64,000 nt of DNA from Microbacterium sp. SORGH_AS_0862 (lineage in GTDB: Bacteria > Actinomycetota > Actinomycetes > Actinomycetales > Microbacteriaceae), in the NCBI RefSeq assembly GCF_030818795.1, contig NZ_JAUTAY010000001.1, positions 186,001-250,000 of the forward strand, read 5' to 3'. Shown here piece by piece: positions 16,531 through 24,862 of this stretch. Under the pieces are notes generated by a model. It was not told where the DNA came from and made no database searches. It saw only the letters and a list, made by a program, of their open reading frames with translations. Position 1 is the stretch's first letter; each line of letters starts with the position of its first letter. The translations under genes and the position numbers were made by a program.

Positions 16531-17454
16531 ATGGTCCTCAGTTCTCCGCTCTCGCTCCAGGCACACGCCCTCACCAAGCGCCACGGCGCGATCACCGCCG
16601 TCGACGGCCTGTCGTTCGAGGTCAGGCCGGGCGTCGTGACCGGCTTCCTCGGCCCGAACGGCGCCGGCAAGTCCACCACCCTGCGCATGTTCCTCGGACT
16701 CGATCGACCGTCATCCGGAGCGGCGACGATCGGCGGTCTCCGCGCGGCCGAGCTGCCCAACCCGGCCCGCGTGGTGGGAGCGATGCTCGACGCACGGTCC
16801 GTCCATCCGCGACGCTCCGCGGGCGACCACCTCTGGGCGACGGCGCGCGCCGCCGGCATCCGCCGCTCACGCGTCGACGAGATGCTGGAGACCGTCGGAC
16901 TGGCCGACGTCGGCAGCCGGCCCGCCGGAGCGTTCTCCCTGGGCATGAAGCAGCGCTTGGGGATCGCGACCGCCTTGATCGGCGACCCGGGGATCGTGAT
17001 CTTCGACGAACCGCTCAACGGCCTCGATCCAGAGGGCATCCGCTGGGCACGCGCGCTCATGCGCGAGCTCGCGGCCGAGGGACGCACCGTGCTCTTCTCG
17101 AGCCACCTCATGGGCGAGATGGAGCTGACCGCAGACCACCTGATCGTCATCCATCGCGGGACACTGCTCGCCGACGAGTCGCTGCCGGCGTTCATCGCCT
17201 CCCGGACCACATCCTGGGTCCGCGTCCGCACACCCGACGTCGCAGGTCTTTCCGGGGTCCTCGCGAGAGCAGGCCTGTCCACGACCCCGACTCCCGGGCA
17301 GCCCGAGGCACTCCGAGTGCGGGACACGTCCCCCGATCAGGTCGACCACCTCGCCGCCACGGCCGGCGTCGAGGTGTCGGAGCTCACGCTCGTGCGCGAC
17401 TCCCTCGAAGACGCCTTCCTGCGCATGACCGCCCTCGACCGGAAGGCGGCCTGA
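16531..17454 (+). CDS. ABC transporter ATP-binding protein
   Basis: The 307-residue ATPase is of the drug/bacitracin-exporter (ABC-2) type. Walker A is GFLGPNGAGKSTT, the signature is FSLGMKQRLGIA (a common LGxxQR variant), Walker B is IVIFDEPLNGLD, and the H-loop is VLFSSHLMGEM. A roughly 80-residue C-terminal extension follows, as in DrrA-like subunits. The ATG at 16531 sits seven bases behind TAGTGT, so the transcript may be leaderless; a GTG at 16522 is in frame. It partners with the adjacent permease gene (one base between stop and ATG), which is frameshifted. Confidence 0.9.
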   Translation: MVLSSPLSLQAHALTKRHGAITAVDGLSFEVRPGVVTGFLGPNGAGKSTTLRMFLGLDRPSSGAATIGGLRAAELPNPARVVGAMLDARSVHPRRSAGDHLWATARAAGIRRSRVDEMLETVGLADVGSRPAGAFSLGMKQRLGIATALIGDPGIVIFDEPLNGLDPEGIRWARALMRELAAEGRTVLFSSHLMGEMELTADHLIVIHRGTLLADESLPAFIASRTTSWVRVRTPDVAGLSGVLARAGLSTTPTPGQPEALRVRDTSPDQVDHLAATAGVEVSELTLVRDSLEDAFLRMTALDRKAA

Positions 17455-17455
17455 G

Positions 17456-18209
17456 ATGAACCTGTTCGCGTCGGAGTGGATCAAGACGCGGAGCGTGCGA
17501 AGCACCTGGCTCCTCGCCGCGGCGACGATCGTCGTCACCGCACTCGTGAGTCTGCTGGGCATCAGCGGCCTGAGCGCGCAGTGGCAGGCAGAGCTGCCGG
17601 GCGACTTCGACCCCGTCGGCGTCAGTTTCAAGGGAATCCTCGTCGGGCAGTTGCTCATGGCGATGCTCGGGGCGCAAGCCGTGACCAGCGAGTACGCCTC
17701 GGGGCAGATCATCAGCACTCTCGCCCTCGCGCCACGGCGCGCTCGACTCTTCGCCGCGAAGGCGTTCGTGACCATCTCCGTCGCCGCTGTCGTGGCGGTC
17801 GCCACGGCAGCGGCGAGCTTCGCCGCGGGTCAGGCGGCGCTTGCCGTCGCCGGTCTGCCGACGGCGATGATGAGCGACGGCGAGACCGTGCGCGCCCTCA
17901 TCTGCGCCGTCGCGTACCTCGTGCTGTCGGCCGTGCTCGGCCTCGCGTTCGGCATCCTCACGCGCAGTTCCTCGGGCGCGCTGGCGATCGTCGTGACCGT
18001 CTCCCCTCCTGGTACCCGCCCTCGCCCCTGGCCTTCCGGGGATCGTGGGTCAGTTCGCCGGGACCTTCTGGCCGACGACCGCGGGCCAAGGCTCCTACAC
18101 GGTGGTCGGTTCCGGCGTACCGCCGCTTCTCGGTCTGGCGGTGATGGCGGTCTTCACCGTCTGGATGACGGTGGCGGCCGTGACGACACTTCGCGTGCGC
18201 GACGTCTGA
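17456..18209 (+). pseudogene. ABC-2 type permease, single-base frameshift
   Basis: The frame starts MNLFASEWIKTRSVRSTWLL, with transmembrane helices and the usual VTSEYASGQIISTLALAPRR motif of ABC-2 permeases. After residue 182 (LAIVVTV) the frame turns into arginine-rich nonsense. The +1 frame continues perfectly as LLVPALAPGLPGIVGQFAGT and WMTVAAVTTLRVRDV to a TGA at 18207-18209. Removing one C from the CCCC run at 18003-18006 restores a permease of about 250 residues with six helices. Either the exporter is inactivated or the run is a base-call error. Confidence 0.8.
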
Positions 18210-18323
18210 GGGCGCATGATCTCCACCCGGCTTCCACCCGACTCCGATCTGTGGGTGGCCGCCGTCATCACCGTCGATCCCCGTCGACCCGCGCGACTCT
18301 CGCTCTGACCGGGTCGCGTGGTG

Positions 18324-19802
18324 TCATCGCTCCGCAGCGAAGAAGGCGAGCTCGTGACGAGCAGATGCCAGGAACGCGTCGTGCATCGCGGCTCGGGTCG
18401 CCGCATCCGCCGTCGCCGCGGCTCCGGCGACGATGTCGATCGCGCGGCGGGTGGACTGAGCGAAGACCGGGTCGGCATAGGTCTCCAGCCAGGAGCGATA
18501 CGCGTGCTCTTGATGCGAGTGCGCCTGCAGTCGCTCCCCCACGTCCTGATAGATCCAGTAACAGGGCAGGAGCGCCGCGATGAGCACGCGGTAGTCGCCG
18601 CGGGCTGCGGCCGCCAGCAGGTGATCGAGGTAGGCCGTCGTGACCGCATCGGGGTGCGGACCGAGCCCGGACTCGCCCGCGAGCCAGTGCTCGTGCAGTT
18701 GCAGCTCGCCGAGGATCGCGTTCTGGGCACTTCCGGCCCAGAACGCACGCTCCGCGGAGTCCGGCGCGAGGCGGGCGGCGTCGGCGAGGACGCGGGCGTA
18801 CTCGCCGAGGTACAGCGCATCCTGGGCGAGGTAGCCGAGGAACGCGCTCCTCTCGAGCGTGCCGTCGCCCAGCCCCCGCACGAACGGCAGGTCGTCGATC
18901 TCCGCACGGATGCCGGCGATGTCCTCCCACCACCCGGTCTCGACCTCGCGCGCGGTCGGTCGGGTGTCGAGGCCGCCGCGTTCCCAGAGCCCCGCGAAGT
19001 GACTGATCGGCCCGTTGCCCGAACCGACCTCGAGTTCGGCGCCGTGGCGAATGCTCTCGGTGAGCCACCTCTTCGACTCGGCCGTCGCCTGCGCCCACTC
19101 TCCTGTGGCGGCCGCGCGGGTCGCCACCGCCGATGAGAGCGAGCAGCCCGTGCCGTGCGTGTTCCGGGTGCGGATGCGGGTGCCCTCGAACTCGGTGACG
19201 CTGACCTGGTCGTCGGCGAGCTCGACGAGTGCGTCGGGCAGCCGCTCCCCCGACAGATGTCCGCCCTTGGCGAGCACGCGCACGCCGTGTTCACGAGCCA
19301 CGACGCTGGCCTGCGCGAGCACCTCGGTCCAGGCGGTGGCCGCGGGCGCGCCCGCGAGGATCGCGAGCTCGGGGATGTTGGGGGTCACGAGGTCGACGTG
19401 CGGCAGCAGGCGCCGGAGGGCGTCCTCCGCATCTGCGTCCAGCAGGCGATCGCCGCTCGTCGCGACCATCACCGGGTCCAGCACCACGACCGGAGGGCGG
19501 ATGCGGCCGAGCCAGGCCGCGACGGTCTCGATCACCTCGACGGTGGCGAGCATGCCGATCTTCACCGCATCGATCCGCACATCGTCGGAGACGGCGTCGA
19601 GCTGCTCGGCGAGGAACGCGACGGGCGGCACGTGCACCGAACGCACGCCGTGCGTGTTCTGCGCGACGAGGGCGGTGACGACGGCCATGCCGTAACCGCC
19701 GTTCGCGGCGATGCTCTTGAGATCCGCCTGGATGCCGGCGCCTCCCGTCGGGTCGGTTCCGGCGATGCTCAGCACCCGCGGGATCGCGCGCCCGGCACTC
19801 AT
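18324..19802 (-). CDS. thiD: Bifunctional HMP-P kinase / thiaminase II (ThiD-TenA fusion)
   Basis: The 492-residue protein joins two thiamine enzymes. Residues 1 to about 260 are ThiD, which phosphorylates hydroxymethylpyrimidine phosphate: SIAGTDPTGGAGIQADLKS, VVLDPVMVATSG, and the anion hole NTHGTGCSLSS. The remainder is TenA, a helical thiaminase II domain with GYLAQDALYLGEYARVLA and LPCYWIYQDVGERL, which salvages pyrimidine from degraded thiamine. The catalytic Cys of TenA is probably the one in LLPCYWIY. Its start (19802) overlaps the thiE stop. It is the last gene of the TPP-riboswitch operon. Confidence 0.93.
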   Translation of the reverse strand: MSAGRAIPRVLSIAGTDPTGGAGIQADLKSIAANGGYGMAVVTALVAQNTHGVRSVHVPPVAFLAEQLDAVSDDVRIDAVKIGMLATVEVIETVAAWLGRIRPPVVVLDPVMVATSGDRLLDADAEDALRRLLPHVDLVTPNIPELAILAGAPAATAWTEVLAQASVVAREHGVRVLAKGGHLSGERLPDALVELADDQVSVTEFEGTRIRTRNTHGTGCSLSSAVATRAAATGEWAQATAESKRWLTESIRHGAELEVGSGNGPISHFAGLWERGGLDTRPTAREVETGWWEDIAGIRAEIDDLPFVRGLGDGTLERSAFLGYLAQDALYLGEYARVLADAARLAPDSAERAFWAGSAQNAILGELQLHEHWLAGESGLGPHPDAVTTAYLDHLLAAAARGDYRVLIAALLPCYWIYQDVGERLQAHSHQEHAYRSWLETYADPVFAQSTRRAIDIVAGAAATADAATRAAMHDAFLASARHELAFFAAER

Positions 19803-20446
19803 GCCGCGTCCCATGCCGCGCGCAGCATACGGACGGCGACTGCGGGATCGCCCGCACCGCAGACGGCCGAGACGACCGCCGCCCCCGCAGCACCCGCGCG
19901 CCGCAGCGGACCGAGGTCGGCAGCGGTGACACCGCCGATCGCCACCGCGGGAAGCGCGCTCGCCGCGACCAGCCGGGCGAGCGACTCGTGCCCCAGCGGC
20001 GGGGGCGCATCGCGCTTCGTGGCTGTCGCGTGAAGCGCACCGATACCGACGTAGTCGACGACACCGCTGCCGGATGCAGCAGCCAGCTGCTCCGGCGTGG
20101 CGGCGCTGAGGCCGATGATCGCGTCGTCGCCGATGAGAGCGCGCACCGTGTCCGGCGGCAGATCGCTCTGCCCCACGTGAACTCCCGACACGCGCGCGCC
20201 CGCCTGACGGGCGGCGAGGAAGACGTCCACGCGGTCGTTGACGAGTAGGGCGACACCGTCAGGTAGCACGGCCGACACCCTCGTCACCGTGTCGAGGAAC
20301 TGGCGCGCGGAGGCGTCCTTCTCGCGCAGCTGCACTGCCGTGACACCGCTCGCCGTCGCCTGGCGCACCACGTCGACGATGTCGTGGCCCGCTGCTGCGG
20401 CGATGCCCGCATCCGTCACGAGATACAGCGAAAGGTCCGCGTTCAC
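19799..20446 (-). CDS. thiE: Thiamine-phosphate synthase
   Basis: The 215-residue TIM-barrel enzyme couples HMP pyrophosphate to thiazole phosphate. [41 protein letters not shown] and [16 protein letters not shown] are the standard ThiE motifs for diphosphate, magnesium and thiazole binding. The GTG at 20446 overlaps the thiM stop as GTGA and yields [14 protein letters not shown], the expected family start; the longer open frame is a shadow of thiM. Confidence 0.93.
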   Translation of the reverse strand: MNADLSLYLVTDAGIAAAAGHDIVDVVRQATASGVTAVQLREKDASARQFLDTVTRVSAVLPDGVALLVNDRVDVFLAARQAGARVSGVHVGQSDLPPDTVRALIGDDAIIGLSAATPEQLAAASGSGVVDYVGIGALHATATKRDAPPPLGHESLARLVAASALPAVAIGGVTAADLGPLRRAGAAGAAVVSAVCGAGDPAVAVRMLRAAWDAA

Positions 20447-21252
20447 GCGATCACCGCCCGGCTCCGCAGTGTGTCCGCGTCGAGACGCGCGAGCGCGTCG
20501 AGGAACGCGACGGCGAAGCTGCCCGGTCCCGCGGCACGCGCCGCGGCGAGCTCTGCGGCGACGTTGTAGACCGTGACCGCGGCGACCACCGCCGCGAGAC
20601 GGTCCTCGTCGACGCCGGCGAACGCCGCCATGACGGCGCCGAGGGCGCATCCGCCACCGGTGACGCGTGTCAGCAACGCATCGCCGTTACCGAGCCGCAC
20701 CTCGCGCGCGCCGTCGGTGACCACGTCCACCGCGCCCGAGACGGCGACGATCGCACCGGTCGCCTGCGCGATGCGTCGGGCGGCGGCGACCGCATCCTCC
20801 ACACCGTCCGTCGCGTCGACTCCGCGGCCTCCGGCGCCCGAGCCGTCGAGCGCGATGATCTCGGACGCGTTGCCGCGCACGATGCTCGGCCCCGCCGCGA
20901 CGAGCTCGGCTGCGAGCGCGGTGCGCACGGGCAGGACGCCGATCGCCACGGGGTCGAGCACCCAGGGAGTGCCCGCCTCCTGTGCGGCCGCCACAGCCTC
21001 GCGCATCGCCTCGCGCTGCTCGGAGCCGGGTGTGCCGAGATTGACCAGGACCCCCGAGGCGATGCGCGCGAACGGCCCCGCCTCCTCCGGGATGTCGACC
21101 ATCGCCGGAGCCGCCCCGAGGGCGAGGAGGACGTTGGCGGTGAAGCCCGTGACCACCGCGTTGGTCAGGCACTGCACGAGCGGGCCTTGCTCCCGCACCG
21201 CCTCCCAGGCCCGGATGGTGGATTCGATCAGGTTCTCTGGCGCGCGCGTCAT
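20443..21252 (-). CDS. thiM: Hydroxyethylthiazole kinase
   Basis: The 269-residue ribokinase-fold enzyme phosphorylates the thiazole alcohol for salvage. [44 protein letters not shown] and the catalytic [15 protein letters not shown] are present. The start is decided by the Shine-Dalgarno GGAGGG at 21262-21267, which is nine bases ahead of the ATG at 21252 (MTRAPENLI) but touches the ATG at 21261. That GGAGGG is also the 3' edge of the TPP riboswitch, so ligand binding can hide it. First gene of thiM-thiE-thiD/tenA. Confidence 0.93.
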   Translation of the reverse strand: MTRAPENLIESTIRAWEAVREQGPLVQCLTNAVVTGFTANVLLALGAAPAMVDIPEEAGPFARIASGVLVNLGTPGSEQREAMREAVAAAQEAGTPWVLDPVAIGVLPVRTALAAELVAAGPSIVRGNASEIIALDGSGAGGRGVDATDGVEDAVAAARRIAQATGAIVAVSGAVDVVTDGAREVRLGNGDALLTRVTGGGCALGAVMAAFAGVDEDRLAAVVAAVTVYNVAAELAAARAAGPGSFAVAFLDALARLDADTLRSRAVIA

Positions 21253-21258
21253 GTGCGA

Positions 21259-21334
21259 CATCCCTCCGCTCGTACTGACGAGATCAGGTTCGACGGGTGT
21301 GATCTCAGCCCCGCAGGGCACCCCGTGTCGTATG
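21259..21334 (-). promoter_or_regulatory. TPP riboswitch (THI element)
   Basis: Read on the minus strand, the segment holds GGGGTGCC, then GCTGAGATCACACCC, then GAACCTGATC and finally ACGAGCGGAGGGA, the invariant blocks of the THI box in correct order. The last block contains the thiM ribosome-binding site, so control is probably at translation initiation. Thiamine pyrophosphate would switch off thiM, thiE and thiD/tenA. Confidence 0.95.
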
Positions 21335-21346
21335 TGTGGATTCAGG

Positions 21347-21790
21347 TTAGCGGAGCGGGCTCTCGAGATGGCGGATCGGATGCGGCTGACCCTCGCCGTC
21401 GAGCGCGGAGCGTCCGACCTCGATGAACCCGAGCGCCGCATAGAAGCGCTGGGCGCCCGCGTTCTCCTCGTTCACATCGACGCGAAGCGGGGCCGCTCCT
21501 TCGGCGACGCGGGCGACGAGCGCCCGCCCGACGCCCTGTCCGTGACAGGCGGGGTCGACGAAGAGCATCTCGATGACACCGTCGCTGTAGCCGAGGAAGC
21601 CGATGATCGCACCGTCCTCGATCGCAACCCAGAGCTCCGGCATCTGCGGAAGATAGACGCGCAGCTGCCGCTCGTAGAGGTCGACCTCGGCAGAGGTCAG
21701 GAAGTCGTGCGTCGCTTCGACCGCGGCCCGCCACACCTCGACGAGTCGCGGATGATCGGATGCCGCGCCGGCGCGGATGACGATCGTCAT
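21347..21790 (-). CDS. GNAT family N-acetyltransferase
   Basis: The 147-residue protein has the acetyl-CoA motif [20 protein letters not shown] (pattern Q/RxxGxG/A) followed by [18 protein letters not shown], the usual GNAT ending. The early [20 protein letters not shown] resembles the YjaB-type group. The substrate is unknown. Its ATG overlaps the stop of the dehydrogenase gene upstream (ATGA), so the two are coupled. Confidence 0.88.
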   Translation of the reverse strand: MTIVIRAGAASDHPRLVEVWRAAVEATHDFLTSAEVDLYERQLRVYLPQMPELWVAIEDGAIIGFLGYSDGVIEMLFVDPACHGQGVGRALVARVAEGAAPLRVDVNEENAGAQRFYAALGFIEVGRSALDGEGQPHPIRHLESPLR

Positions 21791-22695
21791 GATCGCTCCC
21801 CCGTCTCATCGCCGGTTCCCGGCTCCCGGGCGGCAAGCGCGTCGATCACACCGATCATGTCGAGCTCGCCGAGTCCCGCATCCGCAGCCTCCTCGTAGAG
21901 TCGTCTGCTCGCGGTGATCAACGGATGCGCGGAGCCGACCGCGCGCGCGGCATCTTCGGCAAGCCGGGCGTTCTTGAGGACGTCGGTGATCGCCGCCTGC
22001 GCGGACAGGTCGCCGTCGGCGAGCTTCTGCGCCTTGCCGCGCGACACCGCCGAAGCCATGGGGCCTGCGGCCAGCACCTCGCGGAGCACACCGATGTCGG
22101 CGCCCGCGCGCTCGGCGAAATGGAAGGTCTCCGCCAGACCCGTCACCATCGTGATGAGATACGTGTTCACCGCGAGCTTCATCGTCAGCGCCTTCGGGAT
22201 GTCGCCGCACCGGAACGTCTGGGCGCACATCGCGTCCACCACGGGCTCGACGTGGGCGAGCACGTCGGGCTCCCCCGCGAGCATGCCCACGAGCGTTCCC
22301 TCGATCGCCGGACCCCGCGATCCCGAGACGGGCGCCTCGACGTACCGGCCGCCCGCGGCGGCGACCTCGTCCGCCAGGGCCCGGGAGAACGCGGTCGTGA
22401 ACGTCCCCATCTGCACGAGGGTCCTGTCGGCCACGAGTCTGCCGAAGTCGTCCGCGCCGCGCGCGAGCACGGCATCGACGGCCGGCTCGTCGCGCAGCAT
22501 CAGAACGATCGTCTCGGCCGCGGCGAAGACTCCCGCGACGCTCCCGGCGGCCCGCGCGCCGTGCGCGACCAGCTCATCCCGAGGGGCGGCCGAACGCGCC
22601 CAGACGACCACGTCGAACCCCGCCTTGACGAGGTTCGAGGCCATGGGGACCCCCATGATGCCGAGTCCGATGAACCCGACGGTCCGTTCTCTCAT
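21787..22695 (-). CDS. NAD(P)-dependent beta-hydroxyacid dehydrogenase-like protein
   Basis: The 302-residue protein is of the 3-hydroxyisobutyrate dehydrogenase/GlxR superfamily. The start VGFIGLGIMGVPMASNLVKA is the Rossmann site plus the family signature. EAPVSGSRGPAIEGTL is the substrate loop, and ALTMKLAVNTYLITMVTGLA holds the catalytic Lys. The C-terminal helices end with an acidic tail. Likely an oxidoreductase or imine reductase; the substrate is not defined. First gene of a coupled pair with the acetyltransferase. Confidence 0.87.
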   Translation of the reverse strand: MRERTVGFIGLGIMGVPMASNLVKAGFDVVVWARSAAPRDELVAHGARAAGSVAGVFAAAETIVLMLRDEPAVDAVLARGADDFGRLVADRTLVQMGTFTTAFSRALADEVAAAGGRYVEAPVSGSRGPAIEGTLVGMLAGEPDVLAHVEPVVDAMCAQTFRCGDIPKALTMKLAVNTYLITMVTGLAETFHFAERAGADIGVLREVLAAGPMASAVSRGKAQKLADGDLSAQAAITDVLKNARLAEDAARAVGSAHPLITASRRLYEEAADAGLGELDMIGVIDALAAREPGTGDETGERS

Positions 22696-22760
22696 CTCTT
22701 TTCCTCTTCCACCTTCTCATCCTGCCCGCGCGGCGCGTCGAACCGGGACTCGTCGACACC

Positions 22761-23528
22761 TCATTCCCCTGCGCATTCTCGCCACAGGCGCGCCCACTGC
22801 TGCGCACCCAGGTCGCGGGGCAGCGCACCGTGGGCGATGCCCACCGCATCCAGTCGACGTCGCGCGGCCGGGGCCGACATGCGCGCGACCGTCGCGAGGA
22901 TCGCCGGCATGCCATGCCCCCGCGCGGTGAAGACATCGCCCACGAACCGCTCGTACGCACGCCGGTCCGCATCCGAGACGAGCGGCGCAGGGCGGCGGGT
23001 GATCGACAGAATGCCGCCGTCCACGGACGGCATGGGTCGAAACGCCCGCGCCGGCACCCGCCCGTGCAGGGTGAAGGTGAACCATGGCGCCGACTGCGCA
23101 GTGAGGAGGGTGCCGCCGCCGACGCCGGCGCGCTTGCGGGCGACTTCCCACTGGGTCAGCAGGACAGCATGCTGCCACGAAGGGCGCTGCAACATTCTCC
23201 GAAGAATCGGCGTCGTGAGGTGGAACGGGACGTTGCCCACGACGACGGGCGCGTCGAGCGGATGGCGCAGGACGTCGGCGTGCTCGACGCGCACCGACGG
23301 ATAGGACTGGCGGAGTGCGGCAACGCGGCGCTCATCGATGTCGATCGCGGTGAGCGGCCGCCCGAGACGGGCGAGACCCGCGGTGAGCGCGCCGCCGCCG
23401 GCCCCGATCTCGAGGATCGTCCCCTCGGATGCTGCGACGAGCGAGACGATGCGGTCGATGGTGGGCGTGTGGACGAGGAAGTTCTGGCCGAGTTCGTGGC
23501 GGCCGCCGTGAACGGAACGGGTACGCAT
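22761..23528 (-). CDS. erm: 23S rRNA (adenine-N6)-methyltransferase, Erm family
   Basis: The 255-residue protein methylates A2058 of 23S rRNA (macrolide-lincosamide-streptogramin B resistance) if it acts like its family. GRHELGQNFLVHTPTIDRIV is the Erm-type N-terminus, LEIGAGGGALTAGLA is the SAM-binding motif I, and VVGNVPFHLTTPILRRML contains the catalytic NVPF motif (N-P/V-P-F/Y). The related KsgA housekeeping enzymes have a different N-terminus. The gene has its own SD (TTTGGAG) and is preceded by a 21-codon leader ORF and alternative hairpins, so it is probably inducible. Chromosomal erm genes of this type are intrinsic in several actinobacteria. Confidence 0.9.
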   Translation of the reverse strand: MRTRSVHGGRHELGQNFLVHTPTIDRIVSLVAASEGTILEIGAGGGALTAGLARLGRPLTAIDIDERRVAALRQSYPSVRVEHADVLRHPLDAPVVVGNVPFHLTTPILRRMLQRPSWQHAVLLTQWEVARKRAGVGGGTLLTAQSAPWFTFTLHGRVPARAFRPMPSVDGGILSITRRPAPLVSDADRRAYERFVGDVFTARGHGMPAILATVARMSAPAARRRLDAVGIAHGALPRDLGAQQWARLWRECAGE

Positions 23529-23552
23529 GAGCGCTCCAAAGGAAGATTCGGA

Positions 23553-23655
23553 GCACCCCGGTGAGCGGGTACGACAAGGACGCGCTGCCGGGGTGCGAGG
23601 ACATCCCGGAAGACGGCGCGATCACGCGAAGATCAGCGACGCGCCGTCAGGCGCG
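23553..23655 (-). promoter_or_regulatory. erm attenuator: competing hairpins behind the leader ORF
   Basis: On the minus strand three hexamers follow the leader ORF end: CGCGCC (23655-23650), GGCGCG (23645-23640) and CGCGCC (23620-23615). The middle one can pair with either neighbour, perfectly in both cases. Further down, GCACCCCGG (23596-23588) pairs with CCGGGGTGC (23561-23553), ending about 13 bases before the erm Shine-Dalgarno. Ribosome arrest at the leader end would mask the first hexamer and change which stem forms. Confidence 0.7.
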
Positions 23656-23712
23656 GCGGTCGCGGATCGAGTAGACGAACGCCGTCATCGGCGCTGCGTT
23701 CAACGTTCCCAT
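23647..23712 (-). CDS. erm leader peptide
   Basis: A 21-residue ORF, MGTLNAAPMTAFVYSIRDRR plus a final Ala and a TGA stop, lies between the erm promoter and the erm coding region. It ends in Arg-Asp-Arg-Arg; a basic-X-basic triplet is the known macrolide-dependent arrest motif of erm leader peptides such as ErmDL. A TAGACT -10 ends seven bases before its ATG, so it would be translated from a leaderless mRNA. It is too short for gene finders. Confidence 0.75.
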   Translation of the reverse strand: MGTLNAAPMTAFVYSIRDRRA

Positions 23713-23719
23713 GCGCACG

Positions 23720-23725
23720 AGTCTA
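23720..23725 (-). promoter_or_regulatory. -10 element of the erm leader promoter
   Basis: TAGACT on the minus strand ends seven bases before the leader ATG, placing the transcript start at the ATG. No consensus -35 is visible; actinobacterial erm promoters often depend on a WhiB7-type activator, but no clear AT-rich WhiB7 box is seen here. Confidence 0.5.
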
Positions 23726-23755
23726 GGCGACCGGTGCGAAGAGGATCGCTTCCGG

Positions 23756-24790
23756 ATGGATCGCAAGCCCGCACCGACGATCGATCCGTTCTGTCACGCT
23801 TGCGGGGTGAGAGCATTCCGATGCCGCATGTGCGGGAACGCCCTGTACTTCGAGAACTCCGTGTGCACATCGTGCGGCACCCCGCTCGGCTTCTCCCGCG
23901 CGGAGGGCGAGATCGTCCCGGTCGACGACTCGGGCCGGTACGTGGATGAGTCAGGTGCTATGTGGCACGTGTGCCGGAACCTCGGCCTGTCCGGCTGCAC
24001 GTGGCTGGCCGCATCCGAGGGCGGCCAGTGCTCTGCGTGCGACCTCACCCGCGTACGCCCCAACGATGCCGATCTCGAAGGGCTCTCGCAGTACCCCGTC
24101 GCCGAGCGCGCCAAGAGATGGCTGCTCTTCGAGCTCGACCGGCTCGGGTTCGCGGTGGTCGGGAAGGCCGAGGACCCCGAGAAGGGACTGTGTTTCGATC
24201 TGCTCTCGAGCGTGCAGGAGAACGTCGTCATCGGCCACGATGCGGGTGTCATCACGATCGATCTGGCCGAGAGCGACGACGCGCACCGGGTCAAGGTGCA
24301 GCAGCAACTGGGCGAGCCCTACCGCACGATGCTCGGTCACTTCCGTCACGAGGTCGGGCACTACTTCGAGTGGCTGCTCGTGGAGAACACGGACCGCGTC
24401 GCCGAGGCGCGCACGCTGTTCGGCGACGAGCGAGCCGACTACCAGGCCGAGATCGACCGCCACTACTCCGAGGGGCCGCCTGCAGGATGGCAGGCCCGCT
24501 ACATCTCGACGTACGCGACCATGCACCCCTACGAGGACTTCGCCGAGACGTGGGCCCACTTCCTGCACATCACCGACACGCTCGAGACCGCCGACCAGTA
24601 CGGCCTGGCCATGTTCGCGGGAGTCGATGCATTCGCGACGTTCCGCGATGTCGTGACGGAGGTCTGGATGCCGCTGTCCACCGCGCTCAACATGATCAAC
24701 CGCTCGATGGGCAAGGGCGACCTCTACCCGTTCCTCCTGCCGGACCCCGTGCTGGAGAAGCTCGACTTCGTCGCATCGCTGCGGCCGTGA
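23756..24790 (+). CDS. Zinc-ribbon putative metallopeptidase (DUF2248-like)
   Basis: About 344 residues. Two zinc-ribbon CxxC pairs sit at the N-terminus (CRMCGNALYFENSVCTSCG). The zinc peptidase motif is HEVGHYFEW (HExxH), with a downstream glutamate region in HPYEDFAETWAHFLH. This is the layout of the putative zinc-binding metallopeptidase family that is common in soil bacteria and whose substrate is unknown. Homologues usually begin MRAF-x-C, which would match the GTG at 23807 here; ATG 23756 adds 17 residues including another CxxC. The start is therefore uncertain. Divergent from the erm leader. Confidence 0.8.
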   Translation: MDRKPAPTIDPFCHACGVRAFRCRMCGNALYFENSVCTSCGTPLGFSRAEGEIVPVDDSGRYVDESGAMWHVCRNLGLSGCTWLAASEGGQCSACDLTRVRPNDADLEGLSQYPVAERAKRWLLFELDRLGFAVVGKAEDPEKGLCFDLLSSVQENVVIGHDAGVITIDLAESDDAHRVKVQQQLGEPYRTMLGHFRHEVGHYFEWLLVENTDRVAEARTLFGDERADYQAEIDRHYSEGPPAGWQARYISTYATMHPYEDFAETWAHFLHITDTLETADQYGLAMFAGVDAFATFRDVVTEVWMPLSTALNMINRSMGKGDLYPFLLPDPVLEKLDFVASLRP

Positions 24791-24862
24791 CGGCGGCCGA
24801 TAGGTGAGCACCCGACTCCGCCGCCGGAGCGGCCGAGGTCACCGGCGTCCCTCTCTCACAGG

